A stretch of DNA of 64,000 nucleotides from Thiospirochaeta perfilievii (GCF_008329945.1 NZ_CP035807.1:930001-994000); one strand, 5' to 3'; shown: positions 18,552 to 27,738, counted from the first letter of the stretch. The notes: generated by a model not told the origin, from the letters alone. Program-made: numbers and translations.

Positions 18552-19667
18552 ATGGCTTTAAAGAAGATTATACATGTGGATATGGATGCATTTTTTGCAG
18601 CTGTAGAACAGAGGGATCATCCAGAATATAGGGGAAAGCCCTTAATTATTGGAGGGGATCCAAAGAGTAGAGGTGTCGTATCAACATGCTCCTATGAAGC
18701 TAGAAAATATGGTATACACTCGGCAATGCCAACTGCTACTGCTTATAAACTATGTCCCCAGGGGATTTTTGTTGGATGTAATTTTGAAAGAATAAAAGAG
18801 GCATCGACCCAGGTTCATGAAATATTTCATAAGTATACAGATATAGTAGAGCCCCTTAGTTTAGATGAAGCTTATTTAGATGTTACAAATAATAAGATTG
18901 GTGAACCTTCGGCTACAAAAATAGCTCAAATGATTAGAAGGGATATATATCAAAAAACCAAACTTACAGCATCCGCTGGTGTATCTTACAATAAATTTAT
19001 AGCAAAAGTAGCCTCTGATTTTAATAAACCTAATGGGATTACTGTAGTTCCTCCAGAGAAAGCTAGCGAGTTTATCCTAAACCTCCCTATTAGAAAATTC
19101 TGGGGTGTTGGTAAAGTTACAGAAAAAAAAATGTTGAAACTTGGCATAAAAACTGGTCATGACCTAATAAAATACAAAAGATATGAGTTAATTGAACTTT
19201 TTGGAAAATCTGGACCATTCTTTTACGATATTGTTAGGGGAATAGATAATAGAGAGGTTGAAACACACCGTATAAGAAAGTCTATTGGAAGGGAGAATAC
19301 ATTTAAAGAGGATATTTTAGATAGTATAAGGCTTATAGAGTTTTTAGAAAGTGTAGCTACAAGGGTTGAAACAGATCTAAAAAAAGAGGGTAAAAAAGCG
19401 CTAACAATAACCCTAAAAGTTACTTACCACGACTTTACAAAGATTACTAGAAGCATAACAGCGCCAACCTACATATATAGGGCTAAGGATATTATATTAT
19501 ATATTAAATCCCTTATACCTAAAACTTTAATTGGTCAAAAAGCTGTTAGGCTCCTAGGTATTTCAACATCTAACTTTCAGGGTGAGGAGGAGGATAAATA
19601 CGGTTTACGTCAATATTGGCTTCCATTTAAACCTGAAGAGATTGCCCCTAGAATTGATTTTTTATAA
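18552..19667 (+). CDS. dinB: DNA polymerase IV (Y-family)
   Basis: 371 residues from ATG 18552. Translesion polymerase. Catalytic Asp in HVDMDAFFAAVEQRD, Asp-Glu in PLSLDEAYLDVT; also YEARKYGIHSAMP and SAGVSYNKFIAKVASDFNKP. The thumb has a helix-hairpin-helix (LPIRKFWGVGKVTEKKMLKLG) and the little-finger domain follows (RKSIGRENTFKEDI). No beta-clamp-binding peptide is obvious at the very end. An upstream TTG at 18537 is in frame but lacks an RBS; the -10 box lies just before the ATG, so the message is probably leaderless. Divergent from the SRAP gene. Confidence 0.92.
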   Translation: MALKKIIHVDMDAFFAAVEQRDHPEYRGKPLIIGGDPKSRGVVSTCSYEARKYGIHSAMPTATAYKLCPQGIFVGCNFERIKEASTQVHEIFHKYTDIVEPLSLDEAYLDVTNNKIGEPSATKIAQMIRRDIYQKTKLTASAGVSYNKFIAKVASDFNKPNGITVVPPEKASEFILNLPIRKFWGVGKVTEKKMLKLGIKTGHDLIKYKRYELIELFGKSGPFFYDIVRGIDNREVETHRIRKSIGRENTFKEDILDSIRLIEFLESVATRVETDLKKEGKKALTITLKVTYHDFTKITRSITAPTYIYRAKDIILYIKSLIPKTLIGQKAVRLLGISTSNFQGEEEDKYGLRQYWLPFKPEEIAPRIDFL

Positions 19668-19736
19668 TCTATTTACATAATAAAATAGTATTCCATAATT
19701 ATTTATATATAATTAAAGTCTAAAGGGAGATGATAT

Positions 19737-20102
19737 ATGCCAACTATATTAATAATTGACGATGAAGAGTCAATAAGGTTTACATTAGAATCCTTATTAG
19801 AAGATGAGGGTTATATTATATTAAAAGCAGAGAGTGCTACTGTTGCGTTACAAACCATTAAGGATAACAAAGTTGACTTAGCTATAGTGGATCTCCACAT
19901 TCCGGATATGAATGGAGAGGAGTTAGTTAAGAAAATTTATACAACCAACAATAATATAAAGTTTATAATGCATACTGGTCAAAATGATTATAGGTTAAAT
20001 GATTATCTAAAGAGCATTGGTATGGATAGTGAAAATGTCCTATTTAAGCCTATTCTAGATTTAGAAGTATTAATAAGTAAACTAAAAAATATTTTAGATT
20101 AA
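19737..20102 (+). CDS. Stand-alone CheY-like response regulator
   Basis: 121 residues, one receiver domain and no output domain. Acidic pocket IIDDEES (residues 7-9), phospho-acceptor in AIVDLHIPDMNGEEL (about residue 52), Thr/His switch in MHTGQND, Lys in LFKPILDLEVL. RBS GGGAGA is 7 bases before ATG. No kinase is adjacent. Could be a motility or phosphorelay component. Confidence 0.85.
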   Translation: MPTILIIDDEESIRFTLESLLEDEGYIILKAESATVALQTIKDNKVDLAIVDLHIPDMNGEELVKKIYTTNNNIKFIMHTGQNDYRLNDYLKSIGMDSENVLFKPILDLEVLISKLKNILD

Positions 20103-20155
20103 TTGGAAGAGAGATGTGACTGAGGGACGAAATATAACGGTAGTGGTTTAATTGT

Positions 20156-20216
20156 AGAGTTAACTCTCCTATTGATAATAGTTACTAATAAGATTATTAT
20201 TATGAATAATAGGAGA
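20156..20216 (+). promoter_or_regulatory. selO promoter with two inverted repeats
   Basis: TTGATA (20172-20177), 17-base spacer, TATTAT (20195-20200). Just upstream is a perfect 12-bp palindrome AGAGTTAACTCT (20156-20167). Around the promoter TCTCCTATT (20165-20173) pairs with AATAGGAGA (20208-20216), which holds the selO Shine-Dalgarno. On read-through transcripts from upstream this hairpin could hide the ribosome site; on DNA it could be a repressor site. Confidence 0.4.
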
Positions 20217-20223
20217 TTAAAAG

Positions 20224-21603
20224 ATGTTTAACTTTGATAATATATATAAAACTCTACCTAGTAGTCTGTTTACAATACAAGACCCTATACCTGTAAAAAA
20301 ACCTAAGCTTATAATAAAAAATAGAGAATTAATAAAAGAGTTAGGAGTAGATAACATTGATTTTACCCAGACTCTATCTGGAAATAAAATCCCTAACGGT
20401 GCAGAGCCAATTGCCCAGGCCTACTCTGGACACCAGTTTGGTCACCTAAATACCCTTGGAGATGGTAGAGCCATACTATTAGGGGAACACGTTTTAAGTA
20501 GTGGTCAAAGATTTGATATTCAACTTAAGGGATCAGGGAGAACCCCCTACTCTAGGGGTGGTGATGGCAGGGCAACACTATACTCAATGTTAAGGGAGTA
20601 CCTTATAAGCTACGCTATGGAGAAGCTAAATATTCCAACAACTAGAAGCCTGGCTGTAGTTTCCACTGGGGAAGATGTATATAGGGATATGGCTGAGATG
20701 GGTGGTATATTAACTAGAGTAGCATCAAGCCATATACGAGTTGGAACTTTTCAATATGTAGCTATGTTAGGTAACCTAGAAACCTTGAAAATATTTACAG
20801 ATTATGTAATTAATAGACACTACCCGGAACTAAAAAGTGATATTAATCCATATCTAGCTCTACTTAAAAATGTAATGAATAAACAGATAGATTTAATAGT
20901 AGATTGGTATAGGGTTGGGTTTATCCATGGAGTTATGAATACAGACAACGTCTCAATTTGTGGGGAGACTATTGATTATGGACCATGTGCTTTTATGGAT
21001 ATATATAATCCTAAAACAGTTTTTAGCAGTATTGATAGGTTTGGAAGATACTCCTTCGAGAACCAAAAAAATATTGGTGGCTGGAATATGGCCAGATTTG
21101 CAGAGACCCTAATTCCCCTAGTCGATAATAACCAGGATGTATCCCTTAGCCTTATTAATGAAGTTTTAAGTGAGTATAAGGCACTATTTGAAGATAGGTG
21201 GAATGTAATGATGGCTTCTAAAATTGGAATATCTAATCCTACAGATAGTGATTTCCAATTAATAAGTAGTCTATTAAACATTATGGAGGATAATCGATTA
21301 GATTATACAAAGACCTTTAGAAATCTTATATTAAAAGATGAACCTTTACTTAAAGATTGGTACAAAAAGTGGGAGTTAAGAGATATAAATAAGGATCTAA
21401 TAATAGAGAGTAATCCAGCTATTATTCCAAGGAATTTTATTGTTGAGCATGTATTAAAGGAGGCTGCAACTTACAACAACCTTAACCCATTAAATGACTT
21501 TTTAGAAGTATTAGAAAACCCATACTCAGATGATGTTTTAGATTATTATAAAAACCCACCAGAAAGAGTTGATGAGAACTACAAAACTTTCTGTGGGACT
21601 TAA
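20224..21603 (+). CDS. selO: SelO/YdiU-family protein adenylyltransferase (pseudokinase fold)
   Basis: 459 residues. SelO proteins transfer AMP to Ser/Thr/Tyr of target proteins and act in redox stress. Motifs in order: AYSGHQFGHLNTLGDGRAIL, the Gly-rich LKGSGRTPYSRGGDGRATL, TTRSLAVVSTGE, SHIRVGTFQYVA, HGVMNTDNVSICGE and DYGPCAFMD (inverted ATP and metal site). The C-terminus ends FCGT: Cys at the place where animal SelO has selenocysteine, encoded by TGT, so no UGA recoding. Monocistronic by appearance, with RBS AGGAG. Confidence 0.92.
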   Translation: MFNFDNIYKTLPSSLFTIQDPIPVKKPKLIIKNRELIKELGVDNIDFTQTLSGNKIPNGAEPIAQAYSGHQFGHLNTLGDGRAILLGEHVLSSGQRFDIQLKGSGRTPYSRGGDGRATLYSMLREYLISYAMEKLNIPTTRSLAVVSTGEDVYRDMAEMGGILTRVASSHIRVGTFQYVAMLGNLETLKIFTDYVINRHYPELKSDINPYLALLKNVMNKQIDLIVDWYRVGFIHGVMNTDNVSICGETIDYGPCAFMDIYNPKTVFSSIDRFGRYSFENQKNIGGWNMARFAETLIPLVDNNQDVSLSLINEVLSEYKALFEDRWNVMMASKIGISNPTDSDFQLISSLLNIMEDNRLDYTKTFRNLILKDEPLLKDWYKKWELRDINKDLIIESNPAIIPRNFIVEHVLKEAATYNNLNPLNDFLEVLENPYSDDVLDYYKNPPERVDENYKTFCGT

Positions 21604-21614
21604 AATAGGGGAGT

Positions 21615-23222
21615 TTAGTTATTATTACTAAAAATTAAATTCCCACCTTCAACAGAGATAGAAAAGTCTAATGAACTCTTTATAACATCCATATCATGTT
21701 CACCTAAAGACTCTCTAGGAAGAAACAAATATGGATTTATAGATGTTTTAATTCTATAACCTTTTAAGAGTTTTTTAGGGTAACCATTTGGATAGTAGTT
21801 TATTTCATAGGATAGGTGTGGACCAGTAGATCTTCCTGTTGATCCAACATCTCCTATATGGAAACCCTTTGTTATTTTAGATCCTACTGTAACTAAAACC
21901 TTATCCAAGTGGGCATAGGTTGAGAAGAGATTATCCCGATGTTTTACAACAATATAGTTCCCATACTCTTCTGGATCATAGTCAATAACTACCACTTCCC
22001 CTGCTCCTGTTGAGTATATAGGTTCACCTTTTTTAAAAGCCATATCTACAGCTGGGTGGAATATAAATTCACTTCCAAAAGGATCCATAACAAGCCCCCA
22101 CGGAAGAGTAATTCTAAATGATTTTAAAGGGGATCCAAGGGGATAGTCATCCCTAAAATCTGATATAGATCTTATTATATCAGTAAACTGATAAGCCTTT
22201 GTATAGGATGTTAAAAGTGCTCCACCATCCTTACTCTCATCAAGAAAATCTTCAAATAGTGTTTTATTCAAAACTACTTCACCAGAATAGACTTTAACTG
22301 GATATATCCCAACTGTTAATAATATTAGTGATGTAATTATAACACTTTTATATCTATTTAAACCTTTAGGATCCATCTTTACTCCTAATAATAAATTTTT
22401 TACTCTCTTCTTTATTGTTGACTCTTTACAAATACCAGCACATATAACACTGTTTTTACCAGTTTTGTTACTTGATATATTATTTAAAAGGGTTGTTGTA
22501 TAATCTAAATAATTAATGTTTTTTACACTAATTTCATCACATAACAACTCTCTTAAAATTTCTCCATAATAATTTAAAAAGTAATAATATGGATTAAACC
22601 AAAATATTTTTTTAAGAAGTACCTCAAAATTCAACCAAATTAAATGACAATTTCGTATGTGATTCAACTCATGTTCAATGATAATATCTTCATCTGTTTT
22701 TATTAATCCAATTGGCATAAATATTACTGGCTTAATAATACCATGGGAAAATGGATGTTTTACTCTACTTGAGAACACAATTTTAATTCCATCAATATAT
22801 TTTCTATTTTGGGTTCCTTTTTTTAATTTATGCACATTAAAGACTTCTCTAATAATAGTAAAAAATAGAGATATAACTGTAATTAAAAGTATTATCTCTT
22901 TAAAAACAAAATAATTTTTACTCTTTTTTTCTAGTTTTGATATAGAGTTATCACTTTCAATTTTTTTATCTTGATAGATTTGAGGGATATTTGAGTCTAT
23001 CTCCAGTCTTTTATTTACCAAAACTGAGGCAAGGGTATTCTCATCAACAATACTACCTACAGGTTTTAATAATATTAAAGAAGGGATTATAAGTGTTAAA
23101 ATAAGTATTAATCTATGAATTACCCACTGATAGTTATGATTATTATATCTCTTTCTAAGAGAGCAGTATGATAAAAATAGTGGTAATAATAATATTTGAC
23201 TTATTATATATATTTTAATCAT
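21615..23222 (-). CDS. BlaR1/MecR1-like M56 metallopeptidase sensor with C-terminal M23-like domain
   Basis: 535 residues with BlaR1 topology: TM1 5-20, TM2 35-53, TM3 107-126, a cytoplasmic zinc protease loop with HELNH (184-188) and a downstream Glu near 230, TM4 291-313, then an outside C-terminal domain. In BlaR1 that outside part is a penicillin-binding domain; here it is a LytM/M23 fold (about 380-505) with HPAVD (389-393), YAHLD (438) and PHLSYE (468-473). The normal HLH is HLS, so one of three zinc ligands (position 471) is replaced by Ser; catalysis is doubtful and a peptidoglycan-binding sensor is likelier. Overlaps the upstream BlaI-type gene by 4 bases. Confidence 0.85.
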   Translation of the reverse strand: MIKIYIISQILLLPLFLSYCSLRKRYNNHNYQWVIHRLILILTLIIPSLILLKPVGSIVDENTLASVLVNKRLEIDSNIPQIYQDKKIESDNSISKLEKKSKNYFVFKEIILLITVISLFFTIIREVFNVHKLKKGTQNRKYIDGIKIVFSSRVKHPFSHGIIKPVIFMPIGLIKTDEDIIIEHELNHIRNCHLIWLNFEVLLKKIFWFNPYYYFLNYYGEILRELLCDEISVKNINYLDYTTTLLNNISSNKTGKNSVICAGICKESTIKKRVKNLLLGVKMDPKGLNRYKSVIITSLILLTVGIYPVKVYSGEVVLNKTLFEDFLDESKDGGALLTSYTKAYQFTDIIRSISDFRDDYPLGSPLKSFRITLPWGLVMDPFGSEFIFHPAVDMAFKKGEPIYSTGAGEVVVIDYDPEEYGNYIVVKHRDNLFSTYAHLDKVLVTVGSKITKGFHIGDVGSTGRSTGPHLSYEINYYPNGYPKKLLKGYRIKTSINPYLFLPRESLGEHDMDVIKSSLDFSISVEGGNLIFSNNN

Positions 23223-23617
23223 TTATCTTTCTCCTTTTGTAGCATTTCAATAAGTGTAGATAACTCATCCTTTGTAAGATCAGTATCCTTTACAAAGGCT
23301 GCAGCCATCTCTAATTTATTCCCTGAAAATAGATCCCCTAGAAGTTTCTTAAATTTACTGTGGGAGACTTCATCCTTATTTATTGTGGGAAAATAACTGT
23401 AAGATCGTCCATTTTTATGATGATTTACAAGGTTTTTCTCCTCCATTATCTGTAACTTTTTAAGAATAGTTGTATAACCAGGTTCTTTATCATCTAACCA
23501 GTTATCGATTATTCCTTGAACTTTTAATGGTTCATTTTTTCTCCATAAAACATTTAAAATCTTTAATTCTAATTCTGGAACATTAATTTTTTTCATTTTT
23601 ATAAAATCCTTTACCAT
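23219..23617 (-). CDS. BlaI/MecI-family repressor
   Basis: 132 residues. Winged-helix N-terminus (ELEILNVLW-type start: VPELELKILNVLWRKNEPLK; GYTTILKKLQIMEEKNLVNH) and a dimerisation/cleavage C-terminus with LLGDLFSGNKLEMAAAFV. In the known system the sensor protease triggers cleavage of the repressor and lifts repression of the operon. Here repressor and sensor form one operon with its own operator inside the promoter. No beta-lactamase or PBP gene lies nearby, so the regulon beyond the operon is unknown. Confidence 0.9.
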   Translation of the reverse strand: MVKDFIKMKKINVPELELKILNVLWRKNEPLKVQGIIDNWLDDKEPGYTTILKKLQIMEEKNLVNHHKNGRSYSYFPTINKDEVSHSKFKKLLGDLFSGNKLEMAAAFVKDTDLTKDELSTLIEMLQKEKDK

Positions 23618-23626
23618 GGTAATTGG

Positions 23627-23655
23627 ATCTTATTACGACAAGCGTCGTATGTCAA
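23627..23655 (-). promoter_or_regulatory. Promoter with BlaI-type operator in the spacer
   Basis: Minus strand: TTGACA (23650-23655), 17-base spacer, TAAGAT (23627-23632). The spacer holds TACGACGCTTGTCGTA (23634-23649), a perfect 6+6 inverted repeat with 4-base centre, filling almost the whole spacer. It keeps the TAC...GTA outer bases of BlaI/MecI sites. Strong candidate for autoregulation. Confidence 0.7.
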
Positions 23656-23656
23656 T

Positions 23657-23686
23657 AAAAAAAGAGACTATATATTTTACAGTCCC
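23657..23686 (-). terminator. Intrinsic terminator after the antiporter gene
   Basis: Minus strand: GGGACT ... AGTCTC stem (one G-U pair) with an 11-base AT loop, followed by seven T. It lies 20 bases past the antiporter stop and shields the BlaI promoter. Confidence 0.65.
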
Positions 23687-23705
23687 TTTATTTAAAGCAT
23701 ATATA

Positions 23706-25397
23706 TTATAGTGTTTCCATATCTTCTGCTTTTTTCTTTAATTCTACTAGCCTTCTAGATATAAATTGTTGCATTCTTCTGTTCTCTATCATACCTTCTA
23801 CTCTACCATCCTTATCTACAACAGGAATTGAAGGAACATGACTCTTATCAAAAAGACTATAGATATCAGAAGCTTGGCTATCTAGAGTTGTAGTATAGAG
23901 AATACTGTCCATAATATCGTGGGCTAATAAAAAGTCAGATAACTCAGAAGCGATAAAGGTATCCTTTAAATTTTCTATGGATAAAATACCAACTAGTTTA
24001 TTATCACTATTTACAACAGGATAGTAGAGGTTATCCCTTGAAGCAAAGATACTTAAGATGTTATTTAAATTCTCATTCTCTTTAATTAAAGGTATATTTT
24101 TATCAGCAAGATCTCTACCTCGGCTCTGTCTAATAAGGTCCTGGGCAGTAATATTAAGTCCAACTTCCCCACTTCTACTAACAGCAAACTTAACTGCTGT
24201 TGGACCTATTAGTTGTACAACAAATGTTGTGGCTGTAATAATTAAAACAATTGTCTCTCCAATTACACCATCAAAGGTATTTCCAGCTACAATTGATAAA
24301 CCAATAGCAACACCAGCCTGACTAAAAAGACAGAATGGCAGGTACTTTCTAACTGATGTTGGAGCTTTGGAAATAATTGCTCCTAAAATACTCCCAGCAG
24401 CCTTACCACCCATTCTACCAAATAGATATACTAGAGCCATAACAACTGTAACCTTGGTTAAACCACCAACATTAAGGGTTGCTCCTACCATTACAAAAAA
24501 CAGTATATATACTGGAGGTGTAAACTTTTCTACTAAATGAAATGTCTCTTCACTTCTTCTAGGTGCAAAGTTTGATATAAAAAATCCCATTGCCATTGTT
24601 GATAAAATAACATCAACACCTAATACCTGGGCTAGACCTATTAAAAGAAGTATTGCACCTATGGAGAAGGCTAAAATCTTATCTTCATCTACAAAATTCT
24701 TAATAATCCAGAATAGTAGAGCTCCAATTCCCACACCAAGGAAAACTGAAAGGCCAATCTCCCATATTAATGCTAATATACTTAGACCAAGGTTTGCTCC
24801 AGCTTGACCACTTAAAATACCAACAACACTAGATGCTATTGCAAATAGTAATAGAGATACTGCATCATCCATTGCTACAATTCCTAATATCATTGTTGTT
24901 AATGGGCCCCTAGTTTTATTTTCCCATAAAACATCTGTTGTTGCTGCAGGAGCTGTGGCAGATGAGATTGCACCTAATAATAGACCAAGGGATATTGCAA
25001 TTTTTATATCATGGAAAAAGAGGTATGAAGTAATTGAGATTAGGATAAATACAATAAAAAAGGCTCCTAAAGACTCCATTAGTAGTATGGTTAAAAACTG
25101 TTTACCATATTTTTTAATTGTTTTAAGTTTAAGTTCTCCACCTATCATAAAACCGATTAACCCTAGGGCAAAAGTACTAAAGGGTTGCAAATTAGTAAGT
25201 GTTTTAGAGTTTATTAGATTAAAGCCTGTTTGGCCTAAAACTAAACCAAGTCCTATATAACCAACTACTTGGGGTATTTTCCACTTTTGAAATAGTCGGC
25301 CAACTAAAGTTCCACCAAAAAGGATAACACCTAATAAAAGAATCATATTAAAGGAACTAAAATCTACATTTTCTGTAAAAATATCAAAAAATTTCAT
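23706..25397 (-). CDS. CPA2-family cation/proton antiporter with C-terminal CBS pair
   Basis: 563 residues. About 12 membrane segments to residue 390 (GVILFGGTLVGRLFQKW; QVVGYIGLGLVLGQTGF; SSATAPAATTDVLWENKT; MVGATLNVGGLTKV), the Kef/NhaS-like fold, with two CBS repeats from about 435 to 550 (LYYPVVNSDNKLVGILSIEN; HVPSIPVVDKDGRVEGMIEN) that usually bind adenine nucleotides. Likely Na+ or K+ / H+ exchange gated by nucleotide. Coupled to an EIIA protein gene directly upstream (one-base overlap), suggesting EIIA-dependent control. Confidence 0.88.
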   Translation of the reverse strand: MKFFDIFTENVDFSSFNMILLLGVILFGGTLVGRLFQKWKIPQVVGYIGLGLVLGQTGFNLINSKTLTNLQPFSTFALGLIGFMIGGELKLKTIKKYGKQFLTILLMESLGAFFIVFILISITSYLFFHDIKIAISLGLLLGAISSATAPAATTDVLWENKTRGPLTTMILGIVAMDDAVSLLLFAIASSVVGILSGQAGANLGLSILALIWEIGLSVFLGVGIGALLFWIIKNFVDEDKILAFSIGAILLLIGLAQVLGVDVILSTMAMGFFISNFAPRRSEETFHLVEKFTPPVYILFFVMVGATLNVGGLTKVTVVMALVYLFGRMGGKAAGSILGAIISKAPTSVRKYLPFCLFSQAGVAIGLSIVAGNTFDGVIGETIVLIITATTFVVQLIGPTAVKFAVSRSGEVGLNITAQDLIRQSRGRDLADKNIPLIKENENLNNILSIFASRDNLYYPVVNSDNKLVGILSIENLKDTFIASELSDFLLAHDIMDSILYTTTLDSQASDIYSLFDKSHVPSIPVVDKDGRVEGMIENRRMQQFISRRLVELKKKAEDMETL

Positions 25398-25852
25398 TAA
25401 AAATCCTCTACTTTTAAAACTTCAGTTATCTCACTACTATTTTTACATTCAAGAAGTCTTTTCTGGAATGCTCTATCCTTAATTTTTTTAACTAATAATG
25501 ATAATATTCTTAAATACTCTTTGTGTTGGTCAGCCCCTACTAATATCATAACTATTATTTTAACAATCTCACCATCTATAGACTCATAATCACTAATACC
25601 ACTTGGGCTTATTGCAATTGTAACAATAGGTTCTTTAATCCCTTCAAATCTAACATGGGGGATACCTATACCCTGGCCAATTCCGGTACTCATAATCTGT
25701 TCCCTATAAAAAATCTCTTTTTTGAGATTCTCCACATCGCTACACTGACTAGAATTTTCTATTACTTCAATAATCTCCAATAGTGATTCAGTCTTAGTTT
25801 TACTATTAAGAATTAGACAGTTTGAATCCTTTATTAACTTATTTATATTCAT
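25397..25852 (-). CDS. PTS EIIA domain protein (nitrogen/fructose type)
   Basis: 151 residues, a single EIIA fold. The phospho-acceptor is H66 in GIGQGIGIPHVRFEG; the following SISIAI-like strand (VTIAISPSGISDY) and MILVGADQHKEYLRILSLL are typical. No sugar-specific EIIB/EIIC is near, so it is a regulatory EIIA. Its stop overlaps the antiporter start, so the two are made together, presumably to control transport by phosphorylation state. Twin logic: the permease at 57.4 kb has an EIIA domain fused on. Confidence 0.87.
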   Translation of the reverse strand: MNINKLIKDSNCLILNSKTKTESLLEIIEVIENSSQCSDVENLKKEIFYREQIMSTGIGQGIGIPHVRFEGIKEPIVTIAISPSGISDYESIDGEIVKIIVMILVGADQHKEYLRILSLLVKKIKDRAFQKRLLECKNSSEITEVLKVEDF

Positions 25853-25870
25853 GGCAACCTCTTTAAAAAT

Positions 25871-25920
25871 CTTTTATTTCCTTTATATTCCTTTATATTC
25901 CTTTAAAAGTTCATTGTCAA
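25871..25920 (-). promoter_or_regulatory. Promoter with 10-bp tandem repeats ahead of the EIIA/antiporter operon
   Basis: Minus strand: TTGACA (25915-25920), 17-base spacer, TATAAA. The plus strand holds a tandem 10-bp unit, CTTTATATTC twice (25881-25900), flanked by near-copies CTTTTATTTC (25871-25880) and CTTTAAAAG. The repeat supplies a second TATAAA exactly 10 bases on, so copy-number slippage would move the start site by one helical turn. Confidence 0.45.
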
Positions 25921-25957
25921 CAGTATCACACCCCCATTACTACATATATATTCCTTA

Positions 25958-26767
25958 TTAATTATTGGAAGATAGATTCTTATCAATTGAGTAATAGACT
26001 CCAAACTTATTCATATAAGTAGTTTCCCGGTTATTTAAGTTTAAATCATTTTTGTAAAAGTCACTAACCCAATAATCAGCTTCTTTAAAAAAAAGTGTTG
26101 TACTAGAGAAATCCCAAATAGAGCCACCACCTTTTTCTAGTTTAGGTGTTTTAATATAGGCATCTGCAAACCCCTCTAAGATCCTAATTGCATTTAATAC
26201 AGCACCTCCGTAATGAACAAAATCTGAATTCGATTCATTATTTATTAGGGAGATATTAACACCAGGGTCAACTATAATTTTATTTGAGAGAGTTAATTTT
26301 GGTTTCCACCTCTGGTTATTTCTGTAGAGACCACGACCTTTTATGGCACTATATAAAATATCTTCAACAGGATTATATACCACACCAACTGTAGGAATTC
26401 CAGATTTTGATATAAGGGAAATTGAGACAGAGTATCCCTCATTGGAATAGATAAAGGATTTTGTTCCATCTAATGGATCTAAACATATAAAATACTCTTT
26501 TTCTAACCTACTTTTATCATCTTCCGCTTCTTCTGCTAAAAGACCAAGATCATATTTAGTAATTAGAGGACGTACTTTTTCTAAAATTATTTCTTGGGAT
26601 TTTAAATCAACTTCTGTTAATAAAGAGGATGCAATAGAGTTATTCATTTTATTCTCTTTTAGTTTAAAACCATTTTTTTTATATCTATTTATTATTTTTC
26701 CTGCATTTATTGAAGCCTCTATAAAAACATCCCTTATCTCTTTAAAGTTTGATGCTGTTAATTTCAT
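25958..26767 (-). CDS. Inositol monophosphatase / CysQ-type phosphatase family protein
   Basis: 269 residues. Mg-binding motifs are complete: [15 protein letters not shown] and, near the C-terminus, [14 protein letters not shown]. The family covers inositol phosphatases, 3'-phosphoadenosine-5'-phosphate phosphatase (CysQ) and related enzymes; DPLDGTKSF is more CysQ/histidinol-phosphatase-like than the classic DPIDGT. Coupled by a 4-base overlap to a small-molecule kinase gene, which may share its substrate (a polyol or nucleoside phosphate). Confidence 0.83.
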   Translation of the reverse strand: MKLTASNFKEIRDVFIEASINAGKIINRYKKNGFKLKENKMNNSIASSLLTEVDLKSQEIILEKVRPLITKYDLGLLAEEAEDDKSRLEKEYFICLDPLDGTKSFIYSNEGYSVSISLISKSGIPTVGVVYNPVEDILYSAIKGRGLYRNNQRWKPKLTLSNKIIVDPGVNISLINNESNSDFVHYGGAVLNAIRILEGFADAYIKTPKLEKGGGSIWDFSSTTLFFKEADYWVSDFYKNDLNLNNRETTYMNKFGVYYSIDKNLSSNN

Positions 26768-27738
26768 AAATCCTCCAGAACTCTTCTAGTTACCCTCTGG
26801 CTATAACTATTTATCTTCCAGTGTCCAGGACTCCAACCCTTTAAAAATCGATAAAAATCCGTCCATGCTACAGGGTATAGGAGTCTCCACTCCCTCTCTA
26901 GCTCTTTAAAATTTATAATAGAGTTTTCCTTTATAAGCTTTAACTTTAGAGATTTAAAATAATGATCTAATAACTCCTTCTCATACTTTTCACAATCTTC
27001 CTCGTAGAGACAACTACCTACAAAGTAGGCTAAATCCTTTACTCCAACTCCCCCTCCTACATACTGGAAATCAACTGCTGCAACATCCTTATTACTATTA
27101 GAAAAGCAGAAGTTTGCAAGTTTAGCATCCCCGTGGAGAATTGTTTTATATCTGGTATTTTCGAGTTTCTTATCAATTAAAGTTGCTGCTTCTTTTAACT
27201 CTGTATCCTTAAGAGCTTCTAGTTCATCTGGTCTAGTTTCAAGATGCCAATAGGTTCCCTTTTCCCATAAACCTTTAGGAGGGGTGTTAATAAATGTTCC
27301 ATGAAAATTTGCTAACCATGTTATACAGAGTTTAATATCATCTAAATCCACATCAGTTTTTCTCACTGAGTAACCGGATTGATTTAGATCTTCTAAAAGA
27401 ATTAATACCTCTTTATCATGCTCATTTATGTTTAAACACTTTGGAATCCTGCAATCAGGGGAACATTTATCCGCCCAGTTTTTATACCACTGGCACTCTA
27501 CCTCGTAGGATCTTATCTTTCTATTATGGGAGTTTGCACTATTCCAACCCCTAGGGTGTAAAGAACTACTTATTGGGAGTTTTACGTGTTTTAAAACAAT
27601 ACTACTATACTCTGAATCAATTAACTTATATCTTAAAATCTCTCCATAATTACTCCAAAGATTTTGTATAAGTTCCTTTTCTCCAAGGGATGATGCCCTT
27701 GTTACTCTTAATATCTGTTTCTTAAAATAATCATTCAC
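26764..27738 (-). CDS. Ecdysteroid/choline-kinase-like phosphotransferase
   Basis: 324 residues, protein-kinase-like fold of the EcKinase/aminoglycoside phosphotransferase group. Brenner-type catalytic loop [12 protein letters not shown] and metal motif [18 protein letters not shown]; hinge [13 protein letters not shown]; Lys in [10 protein letters not shown]. These kinases phosphorylate hydroxylated small molecules. GTG start lies directly against the T-run of the preceding terminator with no visible Shine-Dalgarno, so the start or a frameshifted N-terminus is uncertain. Operon with the phosphatase, whose ATG overlaps its stop. Confidence 0.78.
   Translation of the reverse strand: MNDYFKKQILRVTRASSLGEKELIQNLWSNYGEILRYKLIDSEYSSIVLKHVKLPISSSLHPRGWNSANSHNRKIRSYEVECQWYKNWADKCSPDCRIPKCLNINEHDKEVLILLEDLNQSGYSVRKTDVDLDDIKLCITWLANFHGTFINTPPKGLWEKGTYWHLETRPDELEALKDTELKEAATLIDKKLENTRYKTILHGDAKLANFCFSNSNKDVAAVDFQYVGGGVGVKDLAYFVGSCLYEEDCEKYEKELLDHYFKSLKLKLIKENSIINFKELEREWRLLYPVAWTDFYRFLKGWSPGHWKINSYSQRVTRRVLEDL

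Noticed and set aside
21590-21603. Selenocysteine at the SelO C-terminus
   Set aside because: The codon is TGT (Cys) followed by GGG ACT TAA; no UGA and no SECIS-like stem.
21604-21645. GGGGAGTTTA ... TAAATTCCC as a bidirectional terminator between selO and the M56 gene
   Set aside because: Contains a G-U pair, a long AT loop and lies largely inside the M56 coding end; too weak to annotate.
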